From the NCBI GenBank assembly GCA_028023455.1, contig JAQFVV010000454.1:434001-498000 (forward strand): a stretch of DNA of 64,000 nucleotides, written 5' to 3'. The notes beneath the pieces were generated by a model. The model worked only from the letters and a program-made list of their open reading frames with translations, ran no database searches and was not told the origin of the DNA. Position numbers and translations under genes: made by a program. Positions 13,635-24,519 of this stretch are shown in pieces; the first letter of the stretch is position 1, and every line of letters starts with the position of its first letter. The stretch is from Epiperipatus broadwayi (Eukaryota > Onychophora > Udeonychophora > Euonychophora > Peripatidae).

Positions 13635-14024
13635 TCACCTCCCAACACCAATACACTGATAAATAACACCAAAGACAGGATCAAACCTGAACTCACCCCT
13701 CAAGTTGTGTACAAAATCACCTGCCCCCAAAGAAATTGTATGGCAACATATTATGGAGAGACCAAAACTAATATTGCCACCAGAGTATCTCAACACAGAT
13801 ACCTTTATAACAGAACCAAAACAAAGCTTGAAGGTAATTCGGTTTTTGTTGAGCATGAAAGAATCACTGGACATGCTTTTCTACCCACCACAGCCAGTGT
13901 CATTTGCTCTGAAACAAATGACACAAAACGTAAAGTTAGAGAAGCTTACTACATTGTAAGTGACCCATCAGCAATCAACAGAAGAGAGGCCTGCTTTTCC
14001 TTATCTCAAAAATGGTCCACATAA
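13632..14024 (+). pseudogene. Penelope-like element GIY-YIG domain, right arm
   Basis: The open frame 13407-14024 has 205 codons, but its first ~75-80 read the antisense of the left arm. The Penelope-like part starts near 13632 with SPPNTNTL, then TPQVVYKITCPQRNC, TYYGETKTNIATRVSQHR, VEHERITGHAF, VICSETND, REAYYIV and INRREACF, and ends at a stop after QKWST. The family nicks DNA for target-primed reverse transcription. All expected blocks, including the Arg in TRVSQHR, the Glu of EAYYI and a C-terminal Asn, are visible. It has no stop across about 120 residues, unlike the other copies, but lacks the reverse transcriptase, so it is not an autonomous element. Confidence 0.88.
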
Positions 14025-14077
14025 CATCAGCATATAAATTTGCATAAAATTTGCATTAATATTATAATTATTAATCG

Positions 14078-14136
14078 AATACAAGTCACCATGAATATGG
14101 GACTATAAACTGTCCCGAAAGCGCTTGGCGGTAAAT
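14078..14136 (+). ncRNA. Hammerhead-like motif, right Penelope-like arm
   Basis: UGAAUAU, stem GGGAC/GUCCC, GAAA, self-complementary AGCGCU, U, then GGCGGU. It lies about 55 bases after the endonuclease stop. Stem II, GAAA and stem III fit a hammerhead. The CUGANGA block does not. Confidence 0.55.
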
Positions 14137-14195
14137 TTTAATAATTTCACAGACAATTAATAGCTTCATTATCTGTGCACAGAGCACATATATAT

Positions 14196-15071
14196 ATATA
14201 TTACTTTATTTTAAACGTTAATGAAGTAAAATCTTAACTATTTCAACAACTTAATGCATTTTTTTCAACAATATTTTTATTTGTATTATCTTAATAGTTT
14301 AAAATTGATTTGCAAACTTCATCAGAAAAAACTTTTTATGAAGATCAAAGACCATAATCAATAAAAATTGTTAAGATATATAAAAATACAAAATGTTATT
14401 GAAAAAGATATATTAAGTTATTGAATTAATTTAAAATATATTAATCAATAAAAAGTATGAAGTAAAGAAAATTAATATACATTGTAACAAACAGGATTAC
14501 ATATTTTGATGCCATGAGATATCAGGTAGCAATTTTAATTTGTAATTTTTGAATAATCCATCAGAATGCCATCATCAGTCTAGACCAATGAACTTGCAGT
14601 CTTATAAAACCTAGCTCCAATTCTTCTTAAACTTCCAATTTGCATCAGTCTATATCCATAAGTATGAACCCAGCTAATCTAAAAAAACTCCATGACTGTG
14701 TTCTATTACATTGCATAATATTATCATAAATTTATAACCATTTATGTAAATTATCTTTATAAATAATTATTTTTTATTTAATTGCGATCTTCACTATAAA
14801 GTCATATTTTCATCATTACATATATTCTGTATGCAAACACATGCATATTCATGGCAAAAACATAAAAAAAAAAACTACTGAATTTTAAAGTCAACAAAAA
14901 TTTAATAAAATTAACAAAATATAGATGCATACAAATAATGAAGATTATATTTGACACTTTATTATTATTAAAAAATAATAAATTAATTATATTTGTATTT
15001 AAACTACAGTATTTTATTTATTATATCTCTATCCATTGCATTAATAGAAATATTCTACCAACAAAAAAATT
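14196..15071. other. AT-rich sequence, no recognisable gene
   Basis: Starts with a short TA tract. No motif recognised. Confidence 0.5.
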
Positions 15072-15182
15072 CGTCAAGCGTTGTTAGCCGAGAGGTCATC
15101 GCAGCCGTCTTTTAAGCAAGTAGTTGTTTGCAGACGGTTGTGGGTTCGCCTCCCGGCCGATGCTATGACATATGAAAAAAAA
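15072..15182 (+). mobile_element. tRNA-derived SINE (family S)
   Basis: Starts GTCAAGCGTTGTTAGCCG. A-box-like TAGCCGAGAGGTC and B-box-like GGGTTCGCCTCCC are about 55 bases apart, as in tRNA-derived RNA polymerase III promoters. It ends ATGCTATGACATATG plus poly(A). Nearly identical to the copy at 45145-45257. Confidence 0.9.
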
Positions 15183-15829
15183 GTCTATTAATCACTTTCT
15201 ACATTAATGCACACATACTTATATAACTCTACTAGATTTCTGACAATAATAAAAACTATCGTGATATCCCCTTATAAAACTATTAAATAATGTTATTTCA
15301 CATTTCCATAGAAATCAATCAAAGTAAAAGAGAAATATTAAAAATATATATATTTTTAATACTAATATAACTGATAATTTCACATATACATATGTTAAAA
15401 CAAAGATTCTCGCAGGCTATAATTATAAATGACATAATATTCAAGTTCATCCGCATATGATTCATAGTATATAACAGTTTCACATGATAATAATGGTAAA
15501 TAATAAACAGTAATAATATACAAATTTAAACAGAAGTACTCTCATATAGAATAAGAAATGCAATGAGGGTTTAGCCCTGATCAGAAGGTATTTTATTTAT
15601 AATTATACAACTTATAAAAATGGATGAGGATAGAAAAATATATACAATTTTCACAATATAAAACTTAAGATAGAATGAATATAAATAGATTATGGTCAAG
15701 TTTATAAATATGGCAATGAATTGAGCATAAATAGATTCGATGGAAAAATTTGAATGAATTAAAAAACATAGAATCAAAAGTAGAATAATATAAGGTTATC
15801 TATATCTTCTAGACTGTATTTATTATATT
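15183..15829. other. AT-rich sequence, no recognisable gene
   Basis: The 68-codon minus frame at 15571-15777 is hydrophobic and AT-driven, with no recognised motif. Confidence 0.5.
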
Positions 15830-17110
15830 TAAAAAATATGGTATTGCCAATAGAAAAAAATAGACAGGAATGTTAATATATGATTAATGGATATTTTTCT
15901 GTATCTTTTCTTTGCTGACGATGTACTTTAGTGCACAAGAGAAAAGTCACTTGTGAAAAGATGGGGTAAAGAAATAAAGATTAAATTTAGAAAAGAATAG
16001 TCCAAAAACTAGTAAAATACCAGAGTAAGAAAAGAGATTTATTTTTATTTTTAAGAAGAGGTAATAAGTATAATCACTTAAGAATCAATTTAAATAATTA
16101 AAAGGATTATTTAGGATTGAGTAATAAAAGTGATAAATGATTCCAAAAAGGAAAAAAAGCTGATAAAAAAAATTAAACTATTTTTATATGATAAATATGA
16201 TATAATAAGAACTGTGTAGAAAAAATTGTGTACCAGATTAATACAAAGGAATAATGTAGTGTGTTTTTATTTGATATTTAAAGAGAATCCTAAAAGAAGT
16301 ATGAAGACATGTTTTGTATGCTGGTATGTCGATAGCAAATAAACTCATTATAAAATAAATTGGTTAATCTTTTACACGAGAGATGCAAAAGCTAGTTGTA
16401 TATGTTTGATAGATTTCATTTTAGAGATAGTAATAAAATAGGTAACCTAGTTTTAAATTGAATTTTGAGGATAGGACAAATATAAGAAATATGAAAGATA
16501 TGGAAGATTTTAAAGAATTGGACAAAGAGTTTGTATGAATTAATTTATATTAAAAAAAATGGATGTTGAAGATTTTTAACGGTTCTAATAATAAATATAT
16601 AGACAGGAAAATAGTTACATTAATAATCCTTAGAAATATAGAGAGATAAAGAGCAGATATAGAAAATAAAAACTTGAATACAGTATATAAATATGAAGGT
16701 TATTAGAATCAAGTCATTTTATGATAATAGTAAAGAAAGTAGTTTATTTTTTAAAGCTTAATGCTTGAATAGAGATAGTGGTTTAAAATAAAAAAATTTT
16801 TAAATGTTGTAATTTGGGAAATTTGTTTTGTAAACTATAAAATGAAAATATGGAAAATACATGTATTAATTATTTTATTACTATTTGCGGTTAGATGTAT
16901 TCAGAAAGAATGGAAGATTTATTGGAAAAATAAGTATAGAATAAGTATATAAACAAAACGTGTTTGGAATGAGGGATTATGATAAGAATGACTTTAAAAT
17001 TAATGTTGTTAAGTAAACAAAATAATGTTTTGAAAATAGGGCAGATATTATTTAGGCTAAAAAATAATAAAGGGAGAAATAGAATGGCTAACAGATTTCT
17101 TTTGGCTTAC
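15830..17110 (+). pseudogene. LINE family L-A, old and heavily mutated copy
   Basis: Collinear with the copy at 18690-20340 but far more decayed. The reverse transcriptase box survives as LLFADDV near 15912. About 450 bases on, near 16375-16400, the FYTRDAKA segment matches the FYMRDAKSK of the younger copy. Farther on, the stretch TTTATGATAATAGTAAAG matches its 3' part. Stops and frame breaks are everywhere. There is no intact frame of any length, and the boundaries are soft. Confidence 0.65.
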
Positions 17111-17769
17111 TCGCTTAAAAATTCCTGTCACTGGTAGAGAAGAAATATATCATCCTACAAACGTAAATCTGAATATCATATTATTTTCTAAGAATTAGCA
17201 AAATTTAATATAATCATCAATTTCATCCTTCATTTCTATTATAAATGTAAATATTAACTGTAAAATAATATTTATTAATAATGTTAATATAACAAATTTA
17301 ATCAATACAATGTGCATATATATAATGATAATGTAAATTGTCTATTCTAAAAATGATATGGACAAATTCTAAATTGAAAAATGAAATTCTTTGTCAAAAT
17401 CAGTAGCTTTAAAACTGAAAAAATTTGATTGTGTAACCCATGGGATCTGTCACTCAATTACAAGAACCATATGTTTAATTTATAGCCATTTAAAAGGGAA
17501 CGTTGTTCTCTATTGGGTGCTTTAAATACCAACACTATGAAGCTAAAATCATCTTAATTTCTATAATTTTGCATATTTTTTTACTAAATAAATAATAAAA
17601 ATGCATATATTATGGTTTTTTTTCAAAGCAACCTTATAGAAGTCTTCCAGGTCTACTTACCCGATGTAATTACAAAACATTCAATGTACAAAAAATAAAA
17701 CAATTATTAATCTTGTTTACAAAAGAACACACTTTAGACAAACATTATATCCACAAAAGAATTACTATA
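17111..17769. other. AT-rich sequence, no recognisable gene
   Basis: No motif recognised. Confidence 0.5.
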
Positions 17770-18065
17770 ATCTTTTCCAATGTGTATCTATACATGGGTC
17801 TATATGGCTCAACAGCCGAGAAGTTATCCATACCCCAATGATCCCACCCCCAGGACCCTGAAGTGAAGACTGAAACCTCAGCTGAATAGGTGGACAAGTC
17901 CAGCATTGCTCCAAACACCACAACAGGTAATGAGGTCCAAGGCCCAAGTCCACAAAACAACAAACCCTCGACCCACAGCCAAGCCATGAAAAGACATTTC
18001 TGGATACCTCTGTCTCCCAATTTAACAGTTCAAATGCGCAGGGGCCATGGTTTTGAGACATTAAG
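17770..18065. other. GC-richer unclassified segment
   Basis: About 300 bp of clearly higher GC than its flanks. Overlapping frames are open on both strands (17745-18020 and 17765-18061 minus, 17890-18114 plus), which reflects few TAA-type stops more than coding. I recognise no domain. It could be a fragment of an old transposon or of an untranslated exon. Confidence 0.35.
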
Positions 18066-18689
18066 GCTGAGTATAAACCATTATAGTTTTAAAAAAACCA
18101 AACAATCTTATTAACTTTGTTGTATGTATTAATCACATATTGATAGTCATTCTAATATAATAGAAAAACGAATTACTAACCAATTTCAGAATATATCAAA
18201 CCTAGTTTTCTTACTATAATTTTTTAAGTACATTTACACATACAGATATATATATAATATTTACAAGTGCATATTTTATATTATTCATTTTTGATTACAT
18301 TTTAAACTTATTATTTGTAGACCGATTTTTTTTTAAAATACAGGAATTCTAAATAATTTATATTTTTAATTAAAAAAAAGCAACAACTTTAAATTAAAGT
18401 TTTGTTTTTTTTTTTAAAAAAAAAGATTATTAAAAAAAAAAAATATTTAATCATCTACCAAATAGTTATAACTTTATTAATTATTAAATTTATAATATTA
18501 GTAAATGCAGAAATGGAAAAGTTAAGAATTTAAAACGGCCAAACAGTATTGTGAAATTAAATCTTTTATATAGTAGGTAATTTTAAATGTTGAGTGGGGT
18601 GTAGTTTAAGCAATTATAGACAAATTGATTTTTAGGAAAAAATATTGCATGTTCTAACTAAAAGATAATAACCGAATGAGTTTATAGAA
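18066..18689. other. AT-rich sequence, nothing recognised
   Basis: Poly(A)/poly(T)-rich stretch around 18400-18450. Confidence 0.5.
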
Positions 18690-20340
18690 ATTCATAAGAG
18701 GTTTGAGCTCTGAAAGTGAGAAAGTTGGCACAATCCATGAATCGTACATTCCAGATAGCTAGAATAATACAAGAGTAAGGCTATTATTTAAAGGAAAGGG
18801 AAAGAATCATAGAAAGTCAAACAATTATAGGCCAATAGCAGTAACATCAATGATATATAAAGTTTTTGCATATATGTTGGCTGGAAGGGTAGCAAGATGA
18901 GTGGAAGAAAATAACATAATGGGAGAAATTCAAGAGATTTTAGATCAGATAGGAATATGGAGATAGTTTATTTGTAGTCACACAACTTATAGATATGAGT
19001 AGGAATACAGGTAGATGATTATATATGGTCTTTATAGATATAGAGAAAGCATATGATAGAGTAAATAGAAATACATTATAGGTAAGTTTAGTAAATTTGG
19101 GAATGAAGAGTTTTAGTGGATCTTATTAAGAGATTGTATGAAAATAATTACTATACATATCAATTAGGAAATATAGAATCAGTTAGAGTTAAAAGTGAGG
19201 TGAGACTAAGGCAATGATGTCCTATATCACCTATTTTATTTTTGTTATATTTGAGAGAAATGGAGAGAGCAATAGAAAGATTAGGAAGAGGGGAAGAGAT
19301 GCCATTAATAGATGACAAGGGAGTATATATATTATCAGGCTTTTATTTGCTGATGATATGTTCTTGTGCACAAAAAGTAGAGAAGATATGGAAGTTATGC
19401 TGAAGATGTGCACAAGGGTGGATAAAAAGATGGGATTAAATTTAGTGAAGTAAAATCCAAAGTAATGATGATAAATGCTAGAGTAAGAGAAGAGAAAGAA
19501 TTTTTATTTGGGGATATAAAATTAAAGGTAGTGAATAGGTATAACTATTTGGGAATTGGCTGAAGTAATCAGAGAAATTGCTTGCATGAATAGAAAAAAA
19601 AATTGATAAACAGAGCAAAGAAAAGGACTGATAAAGAAATTAACAGTGTTTTCATATAATAAATATCATGTAGCAAGAATTGTATGAAAGGGAGTGGCAG
19701 CAGCAGGATTGTGATAATGATGTGTTATGTGTTAGTAAAGGAGTGTTATATTAGTAGAAAAAGTACAAAGAGAAGTAGGAAAACATTCATTAGATGCAGA
19801 TATGTGGATGGCAAAAAATTCAATACAAGAAGAAATAGGATGGTCAAGTTTTTATATGAGAGATGCAAAAAGCAAAATGAAAATGTTTGGAAGATTGCAA
19901 TTTATGGATAATAAGATAATAACCAAAATAGTATTTAATTGGGTTATGAGTAAAGGACAGACAACAATATGGATGAGAAAAGTTGTATGATATGCAGAAG
20001 ATTTAGATAAAGACTTTATGCCAGTATACTTATAAAAAAGTGTGATGGTTGGGTTAGGAGAATTGTTGAGTGTTATAATGGCAAGAAATGGAATAGAAGA
20101 ATAGATGCAGTAATAAAAATAGGGATTGGAGAGATGGAGAACTGCTATGGAGAATAAAAATAGTTTAAATATATATAGAAGTAAACAATATTGGGTATGA
20201 GTTAATTTATGATAATAGCAAGGAAGGTAGTTTACTGTTTAAGGCTCAAACAGAATCTTTAGAAACAAGGGCATATACTCACCTGTTTGATGTGCTATTA
20301 CCAACAGTTGAATGTATGTGCAATATTTAAATAAAAGTTA
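18690..20340 (+). pseudogene. LINE family L-A, reverse transcriptase and C-terminal region, 5'-truncated
   Basis: Translating across breaks gives reverse transcriptase blocks in order: NNYRPIAVTSMIYKVF (about 18815-18865), VFIDIEKAYDRVN (about 19027-19070), a broken CPISPILFLLYL (about 19220-19250), RLLFADDMFLCTKS (about 19338-19380, the two-Asp catalytic box) and YNYLGI (about 19540). The thumb and C-terminal part follows: SSFYMRDAKSKMKMFGRLQF, then KIVFNWVMSKGQTT (19684-20035, two overlapping frames). In-frame stops and at least two frameshifts make it inactive. The endonuclease and first ORF are missing. Matching minus-strand copies lie at 48.2 and 51.8-52.8 kb, and they supply the 3' tail this copy lacks. 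Clade not assigned. Confidence 0.88.
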
Positions 20341-20564
20341 AATTTTTCTAAAGACATTCAATACTCATATTAGATGATGGAAATAGTTCAATATAAAAAT
20401 ACAACTAGAATACCATCATCACAAACTTTCAGGAAAACACTATATAATTGTATGGTTGTTTTTTTTGGAAGGCACATCGTAAACAAGCACCCTAGTGATA
20501 GATCAGCAGCAATAACAAAAATAATGTTAAACCATTCTTTCATTTAAGCCCTTACTAAGAATTT
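20341..20564. other. Spacer, nothing recognised
   Basis: No motif seen between the LINE and the hAT element. Confidence 0.5.
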
Positions 20565-20765
20565 GTTTATGGCAGTAGCTCTCAACCTTCCTAATGGCGT
20601 GACCCTTTAATACAGTTTCTTATGTTGTGATGACCCACAATCTTTAATCTTACACTGTTATGAATTGAAAATGTGTTTTCCATTGGTCTTAGGTGACCCA
20701 TGTGAAAGGGTTGTTCGACCCAAAAAGGGCTCATGACCCACAGGTTGAGAACCACTGGTTTATGG
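20565..20765 (+). mobile_element. SPIN-like non-autonomous hAT element with intact 8-bp target duplication
   Basis: The element is 20573-20757 (185 bp), flanked by perfect GTTTATGG (20565-20572 and 20758-20765). Terminal inverted repeats are CAGTAGCTCTCAACCT and AGGTTGAGAACCACTG, 16 bp with two mismatches. Internal blocks such as CTAATGGCGTGACCCTTTAA, GTCTTAGGTGACCCATGTGA and AAGGGTTGTTCGACCC closely resemble the non-autonomous SPIN hAT family as I remember it from tetrapod genomes. No transposase is encoded. The family match is from memory and needs alignment. The hAT call itself rests on the duplication and termini. Confidence 0.88.
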
Positions 20766-20874
20766 CATAATCTGAATATTTGATTGCTGTATTGTTTCAG
20801 ATAAAATTCCTAGTGTAGAAATGCAATTTTTAGATATTAGAAACTTCAGTGATAAAGATGGTCATTTGGGCTGC

Positions 20875-20972
20875 AACTGGCACTGATGCTTGAAAGTGTG
20901 GGGAGCAAACAGGATTAGATCCAAGAATCCTTAGCTCCTGAGTGTATCATTCTACCACTGAATTAAACAATA
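20875..20972 (-). repeat. Possible tRNA-like / SINE remnant
   Basis: The minus strand reads TTCAGTGGTAGAATG, like a tRNA D-arm/A box. About 35 bases later comes GGATCTAATCC, like a mutated B box. Acceptor pairing is poor, so it is a remnant at best. Confidence 0.4.
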
Positions 20973-21156
20973 AAGGCACTGTATTGAATGACAAGAATAT
21001 CCTTTTAAATATAAAGTTTATATTACAATACTTTACTTCATACTTAATTCTGTACTTATTTTGTAAATAATATTTTGTAAAGCGCAGACGGTATTGAAAA
21101 TTAAATTGAGAGAGTGCAAATTTCTCAAGCGCTTGTGACTATTAGTAACCAATCAG

Positions 21157-21474
21157 ATCTTAAGCACTGGGACAGGGAATTTAATAAGAAAAGAGTGGAT
21201 TCCACTCTCTTCTTTACTTGTCTTTCTATATATCCAAGCCAGTCCAAAGTACTTATATCTGAGAGCGTGAATCTTAAATATCATCACACTTAATTGACTG
21301 AGTTCAAATTATAAACATACAGCGTGAACTCAGTCAATTAAGTGTGATGATATTTAAGATTCACGCTCTCAGATATAAGTACTTTGGACTGGCTTGGATA
21401 TATAGAAAGACAAGTAAAGAAGAGAGTGGAATCCACTCTTTTCTTATTAAATTCCCTGTCCCAGTGCTTAAGAT
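21157..21474. repeat. Perfect 150-bp inverted repeat with 18-bp spacer
   Basis: Arms 21157-21306 and 21325-21474 are reverse complements with no mismatch that I could find, separated by AATTATAAACATACAGCG. Left arm starts ATCTTAAGCACTGGGACAGG and the right arm ends …CCCAGTGCTTAAGAT. Such identity implies a recent origin, a gene-conversion process or an assembly artefact. Overlapping frames here are only reflections of one another. Confidence 0.95.
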
Positions 21475-22140
21475 TTGTATTTATTTTGTATAAAATCTTT
21501 TTTGCTAATAACAAACTCGGTGTGATTTTGTGGAGGGTTAATGAGCAAGCTTTGGGGTCCAAGATTCACTGACTGGGATGCAGCTCTATTGTCTCTGGTG
21601 CTCAAAAATTTTATCAATGCCTGGACAATATTTACTATTTGATCATTATTACATAAGTTATAATTATAATTAAAAATGAAAGTATATAAGATAGTTTACA
21701 TAAAGTTTTATAGGGTGTGTTTTATTTATTCTGTATATTATCATGTTACATAATCAGTTCTTAAAATTTTTATTGAATCTCTGTATCATAATTTTATTCA
21801 TGCTTTATTTTGTTATTGTTATCATTTTAGTTCAATCATAGATTAATAGATATTTTATCTGCGGTACTTGGTTAACATTAAAATAGATGCTTAACATTTG
21901 AAAAACATGTGCCAAAAAAAAAAACTTTTTATGTATAATATTTATTAATATATATAGCTGTTATATATGATATTTTTATTATTTATTCTAATTTATATGA
22001 AAAAAACCTAGCATAAGAGATTTCATTAATTTCCATTTTTAAGGAAATCATTATTATAAATACTTAACTTATAATAATTATTTACTTGGTAATAATTTTA
22101 ATAAAAAGATTGTTGTCATGCTTGAATTAATGTAATTATT
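21475..22140. other. AT-rich sequence, nothing recognised
   Basis: No motif seen. Confidence 0.5.
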
Positions 22141-22730
22141 AAAACTATATTTGGGTCATGTGAAAGTCTGAATTTAAACCCCCTATATATTACATATTAG
22201 AGTGCAGGTATAAAAAAGCCTGTACTGTAGAAAAAATTTCTATATTAAAATACAAGTCTGTAGGGTCTGCCAATCCCTCGTATATGTATGTAAATGGATT
22301 ATGTCCTGTACATGAAGGATCAGAGTGACTTATGTTCAACATGGGTAGGATGAAAAGATCGGCACCAATGAGGGTTTTGAGCATTCCATCAGCAGATTTT
22401 CAATGAAATTAATGGCTGAAGAGGTGTGGGGTAAAGTGGATAAAAGCCTGTCCATTAAAGTGAGAAGATTGGCTATCTTAATATAAGCTGAGCATTGTTT
22501 GTATATATGTCTAGAGATGATAATTTGGACCAACTGACGAGTGCTAGTTTAGCATGAAATACGTATATTGGTGATTATTTATCTTTTCAACATGTGTGTG
22601 ATCAAGTGTGTCAGCAGTATGAGAAAGCATGGATAGTTGAGGATCGTGTGAAAGTCTGAGTTCAAACCCCTATATATTACATATTGGAGTGCAGGTATAA
22701 AAAAGCTTGTACTGTAGAAAAAATTTATAT
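22141..22730 (+). mobile_element. HH ribozyme repeat, one unit flanked by two copies of its 3' domain
   Basis: The 3' domain (GTGAAAGTCTGAATTTAAAC…CTGTACTGTAGAAAAAATTT) occurs at 22159 and again at 22649, a spacing of 490 bp, with a full upstream region and ribozyme between. So this is about 1.2 units head to tail. The 3' domain has a B-box-like GAGTTCAAACC. Confidence 0.85.
22519..22579 (+). ncRNA. Hammerhead ribozyme motif, subfamily A, well preserved
   Basis: ACCAA, CUGACGA (core allowed), stem II G-UGCU/AGCA-U with a G-U first pair, GAAA with its last A starting the perfect palindrome AUACGUAU, then A (cleavage site, 22567/22568) and UUGGU. Outer stem GAUAAUU/GAUUAUU with a UGG bulge. 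All catalytic core positions fit. Confidence 0.9.
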
Positions 22731-24259
22731 ATATTCAATATAAAAATATAAATATATATTCAAGTTATTTTTCAGATAACTAACAATAGTCAACTCTATT
22801 AAACATTTATTTAATGGGTGGTAATATAGCAAATGTTTTTTTTCTAATTTTTTTCCCTTCTATAAAGACAAAAACAAAAAAGAAAGACTAGTTTGTGCAA
22901 AGACGTCTGTCTTTTAGAATTCTATCATTACTATCTTAAGGAAAATAACTGAGATATGAATGAAATATTGATCATCAATTTTGAACACAAGTGTAATCAT
23001 AATAATGATATATCATTCATTTATTGATATTTGACATTGTAAATTATCTTTTCTTTTTCATCACTCATAATAAAATTCAAGATACTATTTTGCATCTTTT
23101 ACAAATATTCATGTTAACATACATTTATATATGTGTATGAGTTAGGATGTATAGACAATTTAAACATATTTTTTTCCTCTTTTTTTTTTCTTGATAAAAC
23201 ATTTTGTAACATGTTGTGTCTTTTTTTATTGCCCTCATAAGAAATAGTGAATCTTACGAAAATAGAATGTATAAAAGTCAAGAACAGCCTGTATATTCTT
23301 TAGCTAACATCATAACATAATAGTTAATAGTTAGAGTCTTTAGAATATGTATAAATTAAAAGATATAGAGTTTTAGAAGTTGGCTTATCTCATGACATAT
23401 ACTATTTCTTTTATATTATAGCAAATGTCTAGAAAAAAACTTTAAAAATTTATTTTCTTTTTTTTTCAACCAAAGTATCAGAACTGAATTATATAGAATA
23501 TGTAATATTTTTATATATGTCTGAAATATTTATTTCCTGCCTGTATTTAGTAATAGTACATACACATGTATTTTCCGAGTTTAAGTTCATATTTCTTTAT
23601 ACTCTGCTAATAAACAATGTGTTGTTGTTAGGTCTAGCTATTCGTTTCCTTTGCATACTTGTTAAATTTAATTATTTTAAGCTCCATGCCTTATGATTGT
23701 TTCCTTTAATGATGATGAACAGAAGACTCCAGTAGTGTTATATTTAGTAATCACATCTATCTCTGGCACACGCAGTTATTTTCATAAATAGTATATACTT
23801 AACCACATATTGATATATAGAATGAAGTTATATGAAGATTGTATATCTGAGTATGTTTTAATTATTATAATATTGTGATACCTACATAAATATTTACTTT
23901 TAGAATTTGTACTTTTATGAGTTTGATGTAAATTTAAGCATTAATTATAATAATATGAACTGAGAAATTGCAGTTGAAATGTGATAAATTTTTCTTTAAT
24001 ATTCCAACTGCATGGGTAAAATTTACCTAATAGAACATGAATAAAATATATAGAATTGTCTTTTTATACTTCAAAGCATTATCACCATCCTTAAATATTC
24101 TATCATTATAGTATAGTAAAGTTAGCTAGCTGGAAGTAAGATTCTGCTGCAATGAAGTGTATTATTTAGATTTTATCCTCTTCATTCTTATAGTCAATTT
24201 AGTTGAAACAAGATGTAGCCTATTTAAGCATTACACTTATTTTACTCCCTTTACTATTA
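22731..24259. other. AT-rich sequence, nothing recognised
   Basis: 1.5 kb without long frames, microsatellites or known repeat ends. Confidence 0.55.
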
Positions 24260-24466
24260 TGATATCATTAGAAACCAGTAACCACCTAAACACACCAATA
24301 TAGATAGTAATCAATATTTTTCACCATTGTCAATGCAACCTCTCCTTTTAATAATGAGTGGAAATCCACTTATTATTAAAAGGAGAGAGGTTGCCTTGGC
24401 AACAGTGAGAACTATTGATTACTATCTATATTGGTATGTTTAGATGGTTACTGTTTTCTAATGATT
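24260..24466. repeat. Hairpin repeat, arms of about 100 bp
   Basis: Arms run from about 24260 (ATTAGAAACCAGTAACC) to the centre AGTGGAAATCCACT (about 24357-24370) and back to GGTTACTGTTTTCTAATG (about 24465), with roughly 90% pairing. No clear target duplication. Confidence 0.85.
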
Positions 24467-24519
24467 ACATATTATCCTATTTAGCTTTAAGCATTATTTC
24501 ACTTATTATGATATATATA

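Larger units (their letters stand above)
13085..14195. mobile_element. Two Penelope-like element 3' ends in head-to-head inversion
   Basis: A large inverted repeat of about 1.1 kb. The outer ends are ATATGTGCTCTGCGTGCAG on the left and TCTGTGCACAGAGCACATAT on the right. Each arm of roughly 500 bp holds a GIY-YIG coding end, then a non-coding tail with a hammerhead-like motif. The centre lies near 13635-13660. Copies truncated at the 5' end and joined to an inverted partner are a known feature of Penelope-like elements. Arm similarity is high, so the inversion is fairly recent. Confidence 0.85.

Noticed and set aside
15072-15182. Functional tRNA gene
   Set aside because: A and B boxes are present, but the acceptor and anticodon arms do not fold as a tRNA and there is a poly(A) tail. 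It is a SINE, as are the copies at 40.5, 45.1, 61.6 and 63.6 kb.
17745-18114. Overlapping frames on both strands suggesting a gene
   Set aside because: Open on three frames at once, no recognisable domain. Better explained by higher GC lowering stop frequency.
18690-20340. Active autonomous LINE
   Set aside because: In-frame stops, frameshifts and missing 5' half.
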